Below are positions 26,012 through 34,905 of a stretch of DNA of 63,241 bases, one piece after another. Both the position numbers and the translations under genes were made by a program. This stretch comes from Jiangella ureilytica. GTDB taxonomy: Bacteria > Actinomycetota > Actinomycetes > Jiangellales > Jiangellaceae. The notes under the pieces are model-generated. The model saw only the letters and a list, made by a program, of their open reading frames with translations, had not been told where the DNA came from and ran no database searches. Positions within the stretch are counted from its first letter, which is position 1, and every line of letters begins with the position of its first letter. The stretch spans positions 1-63,241 of the forward strand of contig NZ_SMKL01000035.1 of the NCBI RefSeq assembly GCF_004348545.1. Direction: 5' to 3'.

Positions 26012-27006
26012 GGATCGGACTGCACTACAGCTTCCAGGTGGGACCGGACGAGTCCGGCCGGCTGGTCGTCGAGCGCGGGCTGCGCGACATCGCCGCCGCC
26101 GACGCCCGCGGATTCTCCTCGGTCGTCTTCGCCGAGCACCACTTCCTCGACGACGGCTGGCTGCCGCGGCCGATGCTGCTGGCCAGCGCCGCGGCTGCGG
26201 TGACGTCGCGGATGCGGATCGGCACCGACGTCGTCATCCTGGCGCTGCACCACCCGGTCGCCGTCGCCGAGGAGGCCGCCGTCCTCGACCTGATGTCGGG
26301 CGGCCGCGCGATCCTCGGGGTCGGGCTCGGCTGGGTCGAGGCCGAGTTCGACGGCTTCGGCGTGCCGTTCCGCCGCCGGGCCAGGATCTACCAGGAGTCC
26401 CTCGGGCTGGTCCGCCGGCTGCTGGCGGGCGAGGTGGTCGACGGCGACGGCCACTACACGTTCCGCGGCGCGCGGGTGCGTCCGCTGCCCGTCAACCCAG
26501 AGGGCGTTCCGCTGTGGATGGGTGCCCTCGAGGACCCCGGCGTCCGGCGCGCGGCGGCCGGTGGCGACGCCTGGGTGATGCCGCCCGGCCACCCGATCGA
26601 CCGGCTACGGCGGCAGCTCGCGCTGTTCCGCGAGACCCGCGAGGAGGCCGGGCTCGCGCCGGCGACCGAGCAGCCGCTGCGCCGCGAGGCCTTCGTCGCT
26701 CAGACCGACGAGCGGGCCTGGGAGCAGTTCGCACCGGGGATCCGGCACGAGTACGGCACCGTGTACCGGCCCCTGCACCCGACCTATCCCGACGACGACT
26801 CCCTCGACAACCTGAGGCGCTGGGCCGACGGGCGCTTCCTCATCGGCTCGCCGGAGACGGTGGCCGCCGACCTGCGCCGCTACGAGGACGAGCTCGGGGC
26901 CACCGAGTGCCTGGTCCGCTTCCAGCTCCCCGGCGTCGGCGAGGAAGCGGTCGCCGACGCGCTGGACGGTTTCGCCGACACCATCTCACTGCTGGACGAC
27001 GCCTGA
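26008..27006 (+). CDS. LLM-class flavin-dependent oxidoreductase 1
   Basis: A 332-aa TIM-barrel flavoenzyme of the bacterial luciferase-like family (FMN or F420 dependent). Landmarks are SSVVFAEHHFLDDG, MRIGTDVVILALHHPVAVAEE and GGRAILGVGLGWVEAEF, ending with FLIGSPETVAADLRRYEDELG. Such enzymes oxygenate or desaturate small organic substrates and can open heterocyclic rings (RutA is a relative). GTG start overlaps the dihydroorotase-like stop. Its 3' end overlaps the convergent isoaspartyl dipeptidase-like gene by 21 bp. Confidence 0.88.
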   Translation: MRIGLHYSFQVGPDESGRLVVERGLRDIAAADARGFSSVVFAEHHFLDDGWLPRPMLLASAAAAVTSRMRIGTDVVILALHHPVAVAEEAAVLDLMSGGRAILGVGLGWVEAEFDGFGVPFRRRARIYQESLGLVRRLLAGEVVDGDGHYTFRGARVRPLPVNPEGVPLWMGALEDPGVRRAAAGGDAWVMPPGHPIDRLRRQLALFRETREEAGLAPATEQPLRREAFVAQTDERAWEQFAPGIRHEYGTVYRPLHPTYPDDDSLDNLRRWADGRFLIGSPETVAADLRRYEDELGATECLVRFQLPGVGEEAVADALDGFADTISLLDDA

Positions 27007-28173
27007 CGCCGGCTCGTACATCGAGCGGACCAGGGCCCTCCCATGGGCGACCAGCTGCTGGCCGCGGGCGAACACGTCGGCGATCCGCAGGTCATCGTCG
27101 ATGATGAGCAGGTCGGCGTCGCCACCCACCCGGACCCGGCCCTTGCGCTCCAGCCCGAGCGCCCTGGCCGGGTTGCTGGTGACGAACGAGAGCGCCCGCT
27201 CCAGCGGCTGGTCATGGTCGCGCACCAGCTCGGCCACCGTGTCCCAGAGCCAGCCAAGGCTCTTCTCGTAGACGTCGCGGCTGCCGTCGGCCAGCAGGAT
27301 CGGCACGCTGGCGTTGCCGTCGGTCGTCATCGTCACCAGGCTCGGGTCGACCCCGGCCGCCAGCGTGCGCGCGATCGCCTCGGCAGCCGGCACCGCACGC
27401 GGGTGCCCGAACGTAGGCGTCAGGATCGGGTTGAAGTCGACGAAGCCACCCGCGGCCGCGACGTCGAGCACCGCCTGCATCGTGTGCTCGGTGTAGTTGC
27501 CGTGCGTCGCCTGGAACCGGTGCGCCGGCACGCCGGACGTGCGCATGGCGTGCAGGAACTGCCCGGCCGGGTCGGCGGACTGGCCGAGGTGGGCGTGCAG
27601 CAGGCAGGCCTTGCCCGTCGCGCCGGCCAGGTAGTGCAGCTGCGCCGCCAGCTCGACCAGCTCCTCGTCGCGGAACGGCGTCGCCTTGACCTCGCCCAGC
27701 GCCACCTTCACCCCGATGAACTTCTCGATCGTGAACAGGTCGCCGAGCAGCGAGCCGGTGACGGTGCGGAACGGGCGCTGGAACCCGCCGGCCATGGCGT
27801 AGGCCGAGATGCCCTCGCTCTCCAGCGCGTACGTCTTCGCCAGCAGCCCCTCGAGGTTCTTGGCCACCATGTCCAGCCCCGGCGGCGCGACCACGGTGGT
27901 GATGCCCGCGAGCGCCAGCTCACCCACCCACAGCTCGGGGATCCGCGAGGCGTAGCCCTCGTTGCCGCCGCCGCCGATGACGTGCAGATGGCCGTCGACG
28001 AGACCGGGCACGACTCGTCGTCCCGCCGCGTCCACCTCGACGACGTCCAGGCCGCCGAGGTCCAGGCGCTCCTCGATCGCGACGATGCGCCCGCCCGCCA
28101 GCAGGAGGTCGCGGACGCCGACGTCCTCGGGCGCGTGGACGTGGCCGTTGCGGATGGCGCTGAGCTCGGTCAC
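26986..28173 (-). CDS. Isoaspartyl dipeptidase-like amidohydrolase
   Basis: A 395-aa M38 amidohydrolase. Features of IadA: GHLHVIGGGGNEGYASRIPEL with the metal HxH, bridging lysine candidate in IGVKVALGEVKATPF, HAHLGQSADPAGQ, THGNYTEHT and MTTDGNAS with the catalytic aspartate. IadA enzymes cut beta-aspartyl dipeptides, so the pathway may produce an N-acyl or beta-aspartyl-like amide. It is on the minus strand, sharing the TGTAATC operator at 28216 with the divergent amidohydrolase. Confidence 0.87.
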   Translation of the reverse strand: MTELSAIRNGHVHAPEDVGVRDLLLAGGRIVAIEERLDLGGLDVVEVDAAGRRVVPGLVDGHLHVIGGGGNEGYASRIPELWVGELALAGITTVVAPPGLDMVAKNLEGLLAKTYALESEGISAYAMAGGFQRPFRTVTGSLLGDLFTIEKFIGVKVALGEVKATPFRDEELVELAAQLHYLAGATGKACLLHAHLGQSADPAGQFLHAMRTSGVPAHRFQATHGNYTEHTMQAVLDVAAAGGFVDFNPILTPTFGHPRAVPAAEAIARTLAAGVDPSLVTMTTDGNASVPILLADGSRDVYEKSLGWLWDTVAELVRDHDQPLERALSFVTSNPARALGLERKGRVRVGGDADLLIIDDDLRIADVFARGQQLVAHGRALVRSMYEPASGVVQQ

Positions 28174-28215
28174 GGTGACCTCCCGGGGTTGACGCGGCGC
28201 TCACTGAGCTGGGAA

Positions 28216-28230
28216 TGTAATCAAATTACA
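28216..28230. promoter_or_regulatory. TetR-regulon operator 3 (TGTAATC palindrome)
   Basis: TGTAATCAAATTACA between two divergent amidohydrolase genes. One base of the left half differs from the right half (TGTAATC/AATTACA). Confidence 0.75.
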
Positions 28231-28254
28231 TACCAGCGCGCAAGGGAGTCCGAG

Positions 28255-29667
28255 ATGCCGGACCAGCTCACCGCGATCGCCGCGCGCTGGACCGTGCTGC
28301 CGCGGCCGGCGGGCGGCGTCGAGGCCGTCGAGAACGTGACGGTGCTGGTCAGGGGGCGGCGCATCGAGGGCGTCGTGCGCGGCCCGGTGGCCGTCGACGC
28401 CGACCGGCGCATCGTGTTGCCGCGCGGGATCGTGCTGCCGGGCTTCGTCAATCTGCACAACCATGCGCTCAACGGCCCGGTCTTCCGCGGCATCGTCGAC
28501 GACGTCGGCGCCGGCACCCCGGGCGGGGTCGCGGCCGACGCCATCGTCTACGGCCTGCTGCTGCCGCTCGGCGACCTGGCGAGCGAGGTGCTGTCCGGCG
28601 ACGAGCTGCGAGCGGTGTACCGGCTCGCGGTGCTCGAGCTGCTCCGGTCCGGCACCACCAGCGTCCTCGACATGCCGCGCGCCCAGCACCACGGGTTCCT
28701 GGACGCGGCCACCGAGCTGGGGCTGCGCGCCTTCGCCGCTCCGTACGTCTTCTCCGCCCCCAGTCGCGGCCTCGACGACGGCGGCCGGCCCCGCTACGTG
28801 GGCATCGACGAGGACGCCTCGCTGGCCGCGGCCATCGCCGTCGCCGACCGCTACGACGAGGGCCGCGACGGGCGGATCCGGGTCGGGTTCGGCCCGCATG
28901 CCACCGACACCTGCTCGCCGCGGCTGCTGCGCCGGATCGCGGACCTGGCCTCCGAACGGGACACCTTCGTCACCATCCACGTCGCGCAGAGCCGGCACGA
29001 GGTCGAGACGGTGCGCGCCCGGCACGGGCGCACCCCCGTCGAGTACCTCCGCGACACCGGCCTGCTCGGCCCGCGCACGGTCGTCGCCCACGGCGTCCAC
29101 ACCGAGGACGGCGACCTCGGCCTGCTCCGCGAGTCCGGCACCACCCTGGCGCACTGCCCGCTGACGTTCGCGCGCAGCGGGGTGACGGTGGCCTTCGAGC
29201 GCTTCCACGGTGCCGGCGTGCGGACCGGCATCGGGACCGACGCCTACAGCTTCGACCACTTCGGCGAGCTGCGCGCGGCCGGCCTCATCGCGAAGCTCAC
29301 CAGCGGCGACGGCGGCACGGCCGACGCGGCGACGCTGCTGGCGGCGGCCACGAGCACCGGAGGCGAGGCGCTGGGCGGCCGGTTCGGCCGGATCGAGCCG
29401 GGACTCCTGGCCGACCTGATCGCCGTCGACCTGTCGGCGCCGCACCTGCAGCCGGTGCGCGATCCGCTGCGGAACCTGGTCTGGAACGCCACGCCCGCGG
29501 ACGTCGCCGTCGTCATGGTCGACGGCCGGGTGGTCGTCGACGGCGGCGGTGTGGCCGGCTGCGACGAGCGCCGCGTCGTCGACGAGGCCGCGGCCGCCGT
29601 GGAACGGCTCTGGCACGCGGCCGAGGCTGCCGGTGTCCTGCCGCCGATCGAGAGGACCCCCGCATGA
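28255..29667 (+). CDS. Cytosine/SAH deaminase-like amidohydrolase
   Basis: A 470-aa amidohydrolase of the cytosine deaminase/SsnA/MtaD branch. The metal site begins NLHNHALNGPVF, with FVTIHVAQSRHE, VVAHGVHTEDG and TGIGTDAYSFDH following. The ATG at 28255 has AAGGGAG seven bases upstream and lies 24 bp after operator 3. The upstream in-frame region from 27043 is the shadow of the divergent gene. It leads a tightly coupled operon (28255-34265), so it probably catalyses an early deamination or ring-hydrolysis step. Confidence 0.88.
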   Translation: MPDQLTAIAARWTVLPRPAGGVEAVENVTVLVRGRRIEGVVRGPVAVDADRRIVLPRGIVLPGFVNLHNHALNGPVFRGIVDDVGAGTPGGVAADAIVYGLLLPLGDLASEVLSGDELRAVYRLAVLELLRSGTTSVLDMPRAQHHGFLDAATELGLRAFAAPYVFSAPSRGLDDGGRPRYVGIDEDASLAAAIAVADRYDEGRDGRIRVGFGPHATDTCSPRLLRRIADLASERDTFVTIHVAQSRHEVETVRARHGRTPVEYLRDTGLLGPRTVVAHGVHTEDGDLGLLRESGTTLAHCPLTFARSGVTVAFERFHGAGVRTGIGTDAYSFDHFGELRAAGLIAKLTSGDGGTADAATLLAAATSTGGEALGGRFGRIEPGLLADLIAVDLSAPHLQPVRDPLRNLVWNATPADVAVVMVDGRVVVDGGGVAGCDERRVVDEAAAAVERLWHAAEAAGVLPPIERTPA

Positions 29668-30254
29668 CCGTCGCCCCACCACCGGACTTCCTGACGGCCC
29701 TCGCGGTCGGCGACCTCAGCGTGTTCCAGGCCGACGACGTGCGCCGCGACGAGCTGCTGGCCGACCTGGTCGCCGCCGCGTGGGGCACCCACGGCGAGTT
29801 CATCGACGCCGACCAGTTCCTCACCAAGCCGACGGTGCTGCGCCGGCTGGCGTCGATCCTGGCCGGCCGGGTCCCCGCCGACGTCGACCGGCTCGTGGGC
29901 CGCGACCCGCACTCGCTGGTGCTCGGCGCGGCCATGGCGCTCGAGACCGGGCTGCCGCTGGTGGTCGCCCGCGTGGTCGAGACCGGCGGCGGACCCCGGC
30001 TGGCCTGCCACGGCGAACTGCACGCGGGCGAGCGGGTGCTCGTGGTCGAGGGGGTCACCGGAACCGGCGCCTCGGCCGCCGAGGCCGTGCGCGCGGTGCG
30101 CGACCGGGGCGCCGTCGTCGTCGGCGTGCTCGCAGCCGTCGACAGGGGCAACGGCGCCGCCGAGCTGCTGGAGGGCGTCGCCGTGGCGCTGGATCACCTG
30201 TTCTCCGACGACGAGCTGCGGCGTACGGCGACCCGGGGCAGGGGAGCGCCATGA
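29664..30254 (+). CDS. Orotate phosphoribosyltransferase-like protein
   Basis: A 196-aa type I PRTase-like protein. LVVEGVTGTGASAAEAV is the PRPP loop, in the position of VVEDVVTTGGS in PyrE, but the first two acidic residues are reduced to one (EG instead of ED). The N-terminal LTKPTVLRRLASIL lies ahead. It overlaps both neighbours as ATGA, sitting between two hydrolases. In PRPP-binding enzymes both acids are important, so it could be catalytic with altered chemistry or a sensor. A catabolic role is unusual for this fold. Confidence 0.78.
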   Translation: MTVAPPPDFLTALAVGDLSVFQADDVRRDELLADLVAAAWGTHGEFIDADQFLTKPTVLRRLASILAGRVPADVDRLVGRDPHSLVLGAAMALETGLPLVVARVVETGGGPRLACHGELHAGERVLVVEGVTGTGASAAEAVRAVRDRGAVVVGVLAAVDRGNGAAELLEGVAVALDHLFSDDELRRTATRGRGAP

Positions 30255-31540
30255 CGGCGGTGCGCCCGGCCGACCCCGAGCGCCTCTGGTCGACCCTGCA
30301 GGCCATGGCCGCGCTGAGCGAGCCAGGCCCTGGCGTCACCCGGCTGGCCTACACGCCGCTCGAGCGCGCCGCCCACGCCCGCTTCGCCGAGTGGATGGCC
30401 GAGGCCGGCTGCGAGATCGCCGTCGACCCCGCCGGCAACACCGTCGCCACCCGTCCGGGCCGGTCCGCCGGACCCGCCGCCGGCACCGGCAGCCACCTCG
30501 ACTCCGTCTACAACGGCGGCCGCTTCGACGGCATCGCGGGCACCATGGCCGCGGTCGAGGCGGCGCGGCTGCTGCACGAGGCGGGTGTCGAGACCGAGCT
30601 GCCGTTGCGCTTCGTCGCCTTCGCAGGCGAGGAGGGCGCCCGGTTCGGCCAGGCCTGCTGCGGCTCGAAGCTGGCGGCCGGGCTGTCGTCGCGCGACGAG
30701 CTGGACGTCCGCCGCGACCGCGACGGCGTCTCGCTGGCCGAGGCGATGGCCGCCGTCGGGCTGGATCCCGACCTCGCGGCCCGCACGGCGTGGGCCGCCG
30801 AGGACTGGTCCGCCTTCGTCGAGCTGCATGTCGAGCAGGGCTCGGTCCTCGAGCGGGCGAAGCTCGACATCGGCGTCGTCGACCTCATCTCCGGCTCCAC
30901 CCGCATCGAGCTGACCGTCACCGGCCAGGCGTCGCACACCGGCGGCACGCCGATGCGCGGCCGCGCCGACGCCCTGGCCGCCGCGGCCGAGGCCGTGCTG
31001 CTCGCCGAGCAGGTGGCGCTGGACCCCCGGCACCGCGGCACCCGGGCGACCGTCGGGCGGCTGAGCGTGCAGCCCGGCTCGATCACGACCATCCCCGGCC
31101 GCGTGACCTTCTCGCTCGACGTCCGCGACGTCGACGCGGACCGGCAGCGGCACTCCGCGGCCGAGATCGTCACCCGGATGCGGGCGGCGTGCCTGCGCCG
31201 CGGCACGCGGCTGGAGGCGCGGCTGCTCGCCGACACGTCCGCCGTCGTGCTCCCCGACTGGGTCCGCAACGAGGTGACGGCGGCAGCCGCGGACCGCGGG
31301 CTGCCATACCGGGTGCTGACGTCGGGGGCGAGCCACGACGCGCAGATGGTGAACCGGTTGGTGCCGACGGCGATGATCTTCGTCCCGAGCCGGCACGGAC
31401 TGTCCCACGTGCCGGAGGAGTGGACCGAGCCGGCCCAGCTGGCCGTCGGCACCGACCTGTTGCTCGCCGCGCTGCTGCGGCTGGACGCGCGAGCCGCCGC
31501 CGTCGCCGGCATCCTCGAGAACGCCGGAGGTGCGCCGTGA
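30251..31540 (+). CDS. N-carbamoyl-L-amino-acid hydrolase / allantoate amidohydrolase-like
   Basis: A 429-aa M20-family enzyme of the hydantoinase/carbamoylase group. Metal ligands are in GTGSHLDSVYNGGRFDG, AGEEGARFGQACCGSK and ELHVEQGSVLE. The dimerisation domain has TVTGQASHTGGTPM. It would hydrolyse N-carbamoyl or allantoate-like ureides to the amino acid, ammonia and CO2. The ATG overlaps the PRTase stop and its own stop overlaps the next gene's GTG. The adjacent hydantoinase-like gene is the natural partner, giving a ring-opening/decarbamoylation pair. Confidence 0.9.
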   Translation: MTAVRPADPERLWSTLQAMAALSEPGPGVTRLAYTPLERAAHARFAEWMAEAGCEIAVDPAGNTVATRPGRSAGPAAGTGSHLDSVYNGGRFDGIAGTMAAVEAARLLHEAGVETELPLRFVAFAGEEGARFGQACCGSKLAAGLSSRDELDVRRDRDGVSLAEAMAAVGLDPDLAARTAWAAEDWSAFVELHVEQGSVLERAKLDIGVVDLISGSTRIELTVTGQASHTGGTPMRGRADALAAAAEAVLLAEQVALDPRHRGTRATVGRLSVQPGSITTIPGRVTFSLDVRDVDADRQRHSAAEIVTRMRAACLRRGTRLEARLLADTSAVVLPDWVRNEVTAAAADRGLPYRVLTSGASHDAQMVNRLVPTAMIFVPSRHGLSHVPEEWTEPAQLAVGTDLLLAALLRLDARAAAVAGILENAGGAP

Positions 31541-32946
31541 GAGTGGTCGTCACCGGGGGAGAGCTGGTCACCGAGCAGGGGCTGGTCCCCGCCGACCTGC
31601 TCCTCGCCGATGGACGCATCGAGGCCTGGCTCGACCGCGGCGCCGCCGGTGCCGCCGTCGCCGACGAACGGGTCGACGCCGCGGGGCTGCTGGTGTTCCC
31701 GGGCTTCATCGACCCGCACGTGCACTCGCGCGACCCCGGCCACACGCACAAGGAGACGTTCCACCACTCGACGCTCGGCGCCCTGTGCGGCGGCACGACG
31801 ACGGTGCTGGAGATGCCGAACGCCGTCCCCGCCGTCACCGACGTCGCGACCTTCGAGGACCGCCGGGCCGCCCATGCCGCCCGCGCCTGGACCGACTTCG
31901 GCCTGTGGGGCATGGCGCTGGGCCCGGCCAACCTCGACCAGGTGGCGCTCCTGCACGCCTCCGGCGCCGTCGCGGTGAAGTTCTTCTGGGGTTACGCGCT
32001 GGACAAACAGACCAAGGGCCTGGTCTACAATTTCGCGGCGGCGCCGCCGGACTCGCTGCTGCTGCCGCCCGAGAACGGCGCGGTGCTGGAGCTGTTCGGC
32101 GAGGTGGCCCGCTACGGCGGGCTGCTGGCCGCGCACTGCGAGGACCGGCACGTCCTCGCCCGCTCGGCCGAGCTGCTGGGTCACCCGATCACCACCTACG
32201 ACGACCTGCTGCGGGCCAGGCCGGCCGTCGCCGAGGCGACCTCGATCGCCGTCGGCGCCCAGTTCTCCCTCGCCACGGGTTGCCGGTTCCACGTCGTGCA
32301 CATGGCGTCGGCCGCGGGGGCGGCGGTCGTGCGTGCGGCCCGGGCCGCCGGTGCCGCCGTCACGGCCGAGACCTGCCCGCAGTACCTCACCCTCACCGAC
32401 GCCGACGCCGCCCGGCTCGGCCCGGCCATCAAGGTCTACCCGCCGGTGCGTTCGCAGGCCGACCAGGACGCGCTGTGGGCCGGGATCGCCGACGGCACCA
32501 TCGGCTCCGTCGGCTCCGACCACGCGCCGCACCTGCTCGAGGAGAAGCTGCGCGGGTTCGAGGACGCCCCCGCCGGCGGGCTGGGGGTCGAGACGCTGGC
32601 GCCGCTCATGGTCGACGCGATGGTGCGCGGCCGGATCTCGCCGGCGCGCCTGGCCGAGGTGCTGTCGACGGGGACCGCGCGGCTCTACGGCCTGTGGCCG
32701 CGCAAGGGCAGCCTGCGGCCGGGCTCGGACGCCGACCTCACGCTCGTGGACCCGCGGGGCTCGGCCCGCATCTCCAACGAGCGGATGCACGCGCTGAACC
32801 CCGTCACCACCTGGGACGGCTGGGAGCTGCGCGGGCGGGTGGTGGCCAGCCTGCTCGGCGGGGAGCCGGCGATGCGCGACGGCGAGCCGGTCGGCGAGCG
32901 CCGCGGCCGCTTCGTCGCCGCCCGGCACGGGGCGCCGGTCGGATGA
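31537..32946 (+). CDS. Hydantoinase/allantoinase-like cyclic amidohydrolase
   Basis: A 469-aa cyclic amidohydrolase. Signatures: DPHVHSRDPGHTHKETF (metal HxH), bridging lysine in AVAVKFFWGYA, AAHCEDRHVL, HVVHMASA and GSDHAPHLL. The C-terminal SLRPGSDADLTLVDPRGSARI is the usual beta-domain. Such enzymes open hydantoin, dihydropyrimidine or allantoin rings. A GTG start overlaps the previous stop (31537-31540). It pairs with the carbamoylase-like gene, as in hydantoin or allantoin use. Confidence 0.9.
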   Translation: MRVVVTGGELVTEQGLVPADLLLADGRIEAWLDRGAAGAAVADERVDAAGLLVFPGFIDPHVHSRDPGHTHKETFHHSTLGALCGGTTTVLEMPNAVPAVTDVATFEDRRAAHAARAWTDFGLWGMALGPANLDQVALLHASGAVAVKFFWGYALDKQTKGLVYNFAAAPPDSLLLPPENGAVLELFGEVARYGGLLAAHCEDRHVLARSAELLGHPITTYDDLLRARPAVAEATSIAVGAQFSLATGCRFHVVHMASAAGAAVVRAARAAGAAVTAETCPQYLTLTDADAARLGPAIKVYPPVRSQADQDALWAGIADGTIGSVGSDHAPHLLEEKLRGFEDAPAGGLGVETLAPLMVDAMVRGRISPARLAEVLSTGTARLYGLWPRKGSLRPGSDADLTLVDPRGSARISNERMHALNPVTTWDGWELRGRVVASLLGGEPAMRDGEPVGERRGRFVAARHGAPVG

Positions 32947-34265
32947 CGGCTGGGACGACTGCTCGGACGACGGCCGGCCTCGTCGACCTGGTGGAGCGCC
33001 GCGTCGCGGAGGCCGCCGCACTGCGGTGGGACGACCTGCCCGACGACGTGCGCGAGCACACCGGCCTGGTGCTCGCCGACACGATCGGCGTCATCGCGGC
33101 GGGCGCTCGCTCCGCCGAGGTCGGGGCGCTCGCGAGCGAACCGATGCTGGGTCTCGGGCCGGCCGGGCCGGCGCGCACCCTCGCACCGGGCCGCCCGCGC
33201 GGGGACCCGGCGACCGTCGCCTGGCTGAACGGCACGGCCGGCACCGTCCTCGAGCTCGACGAGGGCTTCCGGCCGACGGGCCACCCGGCGATCCACCTGC
33301 TGCCGGCGGCGCTGGCCACGGCCGAGGCGGTGCACGCCGACGGCGCCCTGCTCGGCGCCGCCCTCGTCGCGGGCTACGAGGTGGCCGCGCGGCTGTTCGA
33401 GTCGTTCCGGCTCCCCGAGCCGATGCACCCGCACGGGCACGTCGGCGCGCTCGGCGCCGCCACCGCCGTGGCGATGCTGCGCGGCGACGACCCGGTCGCC
33501 CTGGTCCGGATCGCGGCGACGCAGCCGCTGCTCACCGGCTGGACCGCCTGCTACGAGGGCGCCACCGCGCGCCACACCTGGACCGGGCACGCGAACCGGG
33601 CGGGCGTCCAGGCGTCGGTCCTGCACCGGGCCGGCTTCACCGGCGCGCTGAGCTCGCACGTCTCCGTCGTCGCGCCCTACGCCGCCGACCCCGGCGGCCT
33701 GCGCGATCCCGTCGACCCCTCGACGCTGCGGATCCGGCACAACTACCTCAAGCTGCACTCCGCCTGCGCGCTGACCCACAGCGCGCTCGACGCCACCGTC
33801 CAGGCCTGGTCGCGGCTGGCCGGCGACCCGGACGAGGTGGCCGAGGTCGTCGTCGACACCGTACGCGCCAACCTGCGCGTCGACCGGCAGGCCGCACCCA
33901 ACGCGCTGTCCACCCGCTTCTCGCTGCCCTACGCCGTCGCCGCCGCCATCCGAACCGGCGGGACGGGGCCCGACGCGCTGGAGTGGCGGCCCGACGTGGC
34001 CGCCCTGGCCGTGCGGGTGCGCACGCGGGCCGACCCGGAGCTGGACGCACTGTGGCCGGGCGCCGCGCCGGCCCGGGTCCTGATCCGGCTCGCCTCGGGG
34101 GCCACGGCGAAGGCCCGGGTCGACAACCCGCACGGCCACCACCGCGACCCCGCGACCCGCGACGAGCTGCGGGCCAAGTTCGTCCGGCTCGGCGGCTCGG
34201 CGGCGATCTTCGACACGCTGACAGGGTTCGCCGCCGTCGGCGACTGTGCCGCGCTGCCCCTCTAG
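32943..34265 (+). CDS. MmgE/PrpD-family protein
   Basis: A 440-aa protein of the MmgE/PrpD family (2-methylcitrate dehydratase, iminodisuccinate epimerase and relatives). Characteristic stretches: VLADTIGVIAAGARSAE, NGTAGTVLELDEGF, THSALDAT and the C-terminal FDTLTGFAAVGD. The context of cyclic-amide hydrolases suggests a dehydratase or epimerase acting on a dicarboxylic product rather than propionate metabolism. It ends the operon; its ATG overlaps the previous stop. Confidence 0.85.
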   Translation: MTAGTTARTTAGLVDLVERRVAEAAALRWDDLPDDVREHTGLVLADTIGVIAAGARSAEVGALASEPMLGLGPAGPARTLAPGRPRGDPATVAWLNGTAGTVLELDEGFRPTGHPAIHLLPAALATAEAVHADGALLGAALVAGYEVAARLFESFRLPEPMHPHGHVGALGAATAVAMLRGDDPVALVRIAATQPLLTGWTACYEGATARHTWTGHANRAGVQASVLHRAGFTGALSSHVSVVAPYAADPGGLRDPVDPSTLRIRHNYLKLHSACALTHSALDATVQAWSRLAGDPDEVAEVVVDTVRANLRVDRQAAPNALSTRFSLPYAVAAAIRTGGTGPDALEWRPDVAALAVRVRTRADPELDALWPGAAPARVLIRLASGATAKARVDNPHGHHRDPATRDELRAKFVRLGGSAAIFDTLTGFAAVGDCAALPL

Positions 34266-34283
34266 TCAGGACCCGCCCTCGTA

Positions 34284-34298
34284 TGTAATCTGATTACA
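34284..34298. promoter_or_regulatory. TetR-regulon operator 4 (TGTAATC palindrome)
   Basis: TGTAATCTGATTACA, 19 bp after the PrpD stop and 25 bp before the second NTF2-like gene. It marks a new promoter for the transport half of the cluster. Confidence 0.8.
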
Positions 34299-34322
34299 CA
34301 TCTCCACGGAAGGAGGCGCCGC

Positions 34323-34898
34323 ATGGCCGCACAGGCATCGGACGAGGAGCAGATCCTCCGCCTGCACCGCGACTGGTACTTCTCGAACTTCCGCATCAAC
34401 ATCCCGCTCATGCGCACGGTCTTCGCGACCGGCGACGAGAGCTTCCTCATGTTCAACCTGAACGACCACCCGTACTTCGGCGTCGACGACCTGGCGAACC
34501 TGTGGTCGTTCTACGCGCGGACCGACGAGTGGGGCCTGTGCGAGGACTACGTGATGCGCGTCGACGTGTGCGGCGACATGGCGTACGTCGTCTCCGAGGG
34601 CAGCTTCCCGGCCTGGCGGGTCCGCGACGACGAGGGCAACGACCTGCCCGAGCGGATCGACCGGCCGGCGTACTACCGCTCGACCGAGGTCTACAAGCGC
34701 GACGACGGCGCCGGCACCCCGGAGTGGAGGATGTGGCATTTCCACTGCTCCACCCGGCCGCCGGACGACGAGGCACCCCCCGCGAAGACGCGCGACGACG
34801 CCGCCGACCGGCGGGGGCTGGGCAACACGCCGTACTCCCGCGGCACCCGCACCGACTACTCCGAGTACTCCGAGCTCGCCGACGCGGCCGGGAGCTGA
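34323..34898 (+). CDS. NTF2/SnoaL-like small protein, paralogue 2
   Basis: A 191-aa protein closely related to the one at 21399-21950: LHRDWYFSNFRINIPLMRTVF, FLMFNLNDHPYFGVDDL, FYARTDEWGLCEDYVMRVDV, and RMWHFHCSTRP match in order. The conserved HP, WGLCED and HFHC residues are candidate ligand-binding sites. ATG at 34323 follows GGAAGGAGGC. Two copies, each first after an operator, suggest either subunits of one complex or two pathway branches. Function unknown. Confidence 0.78.
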   Translation: MAAQASDEEQILRLHRDWYFSNFRINIPLMRTVFATGDESFLMFNLNDHPYFGVDDLANLWSFYARTDEWGLCEDYVMRVDVCGDMAYVVSEGSFPAWRVRDDEGNDLPERIDRPAYYRSTEVYKRDDGAGTPEWRMWHFHCSTRPPDDEAPPAKTRDDAADRRGLGNTPYSRGTRTDYSEYSELADAAGS

Positions 34899-34905
34899 GC
34901 CGACG

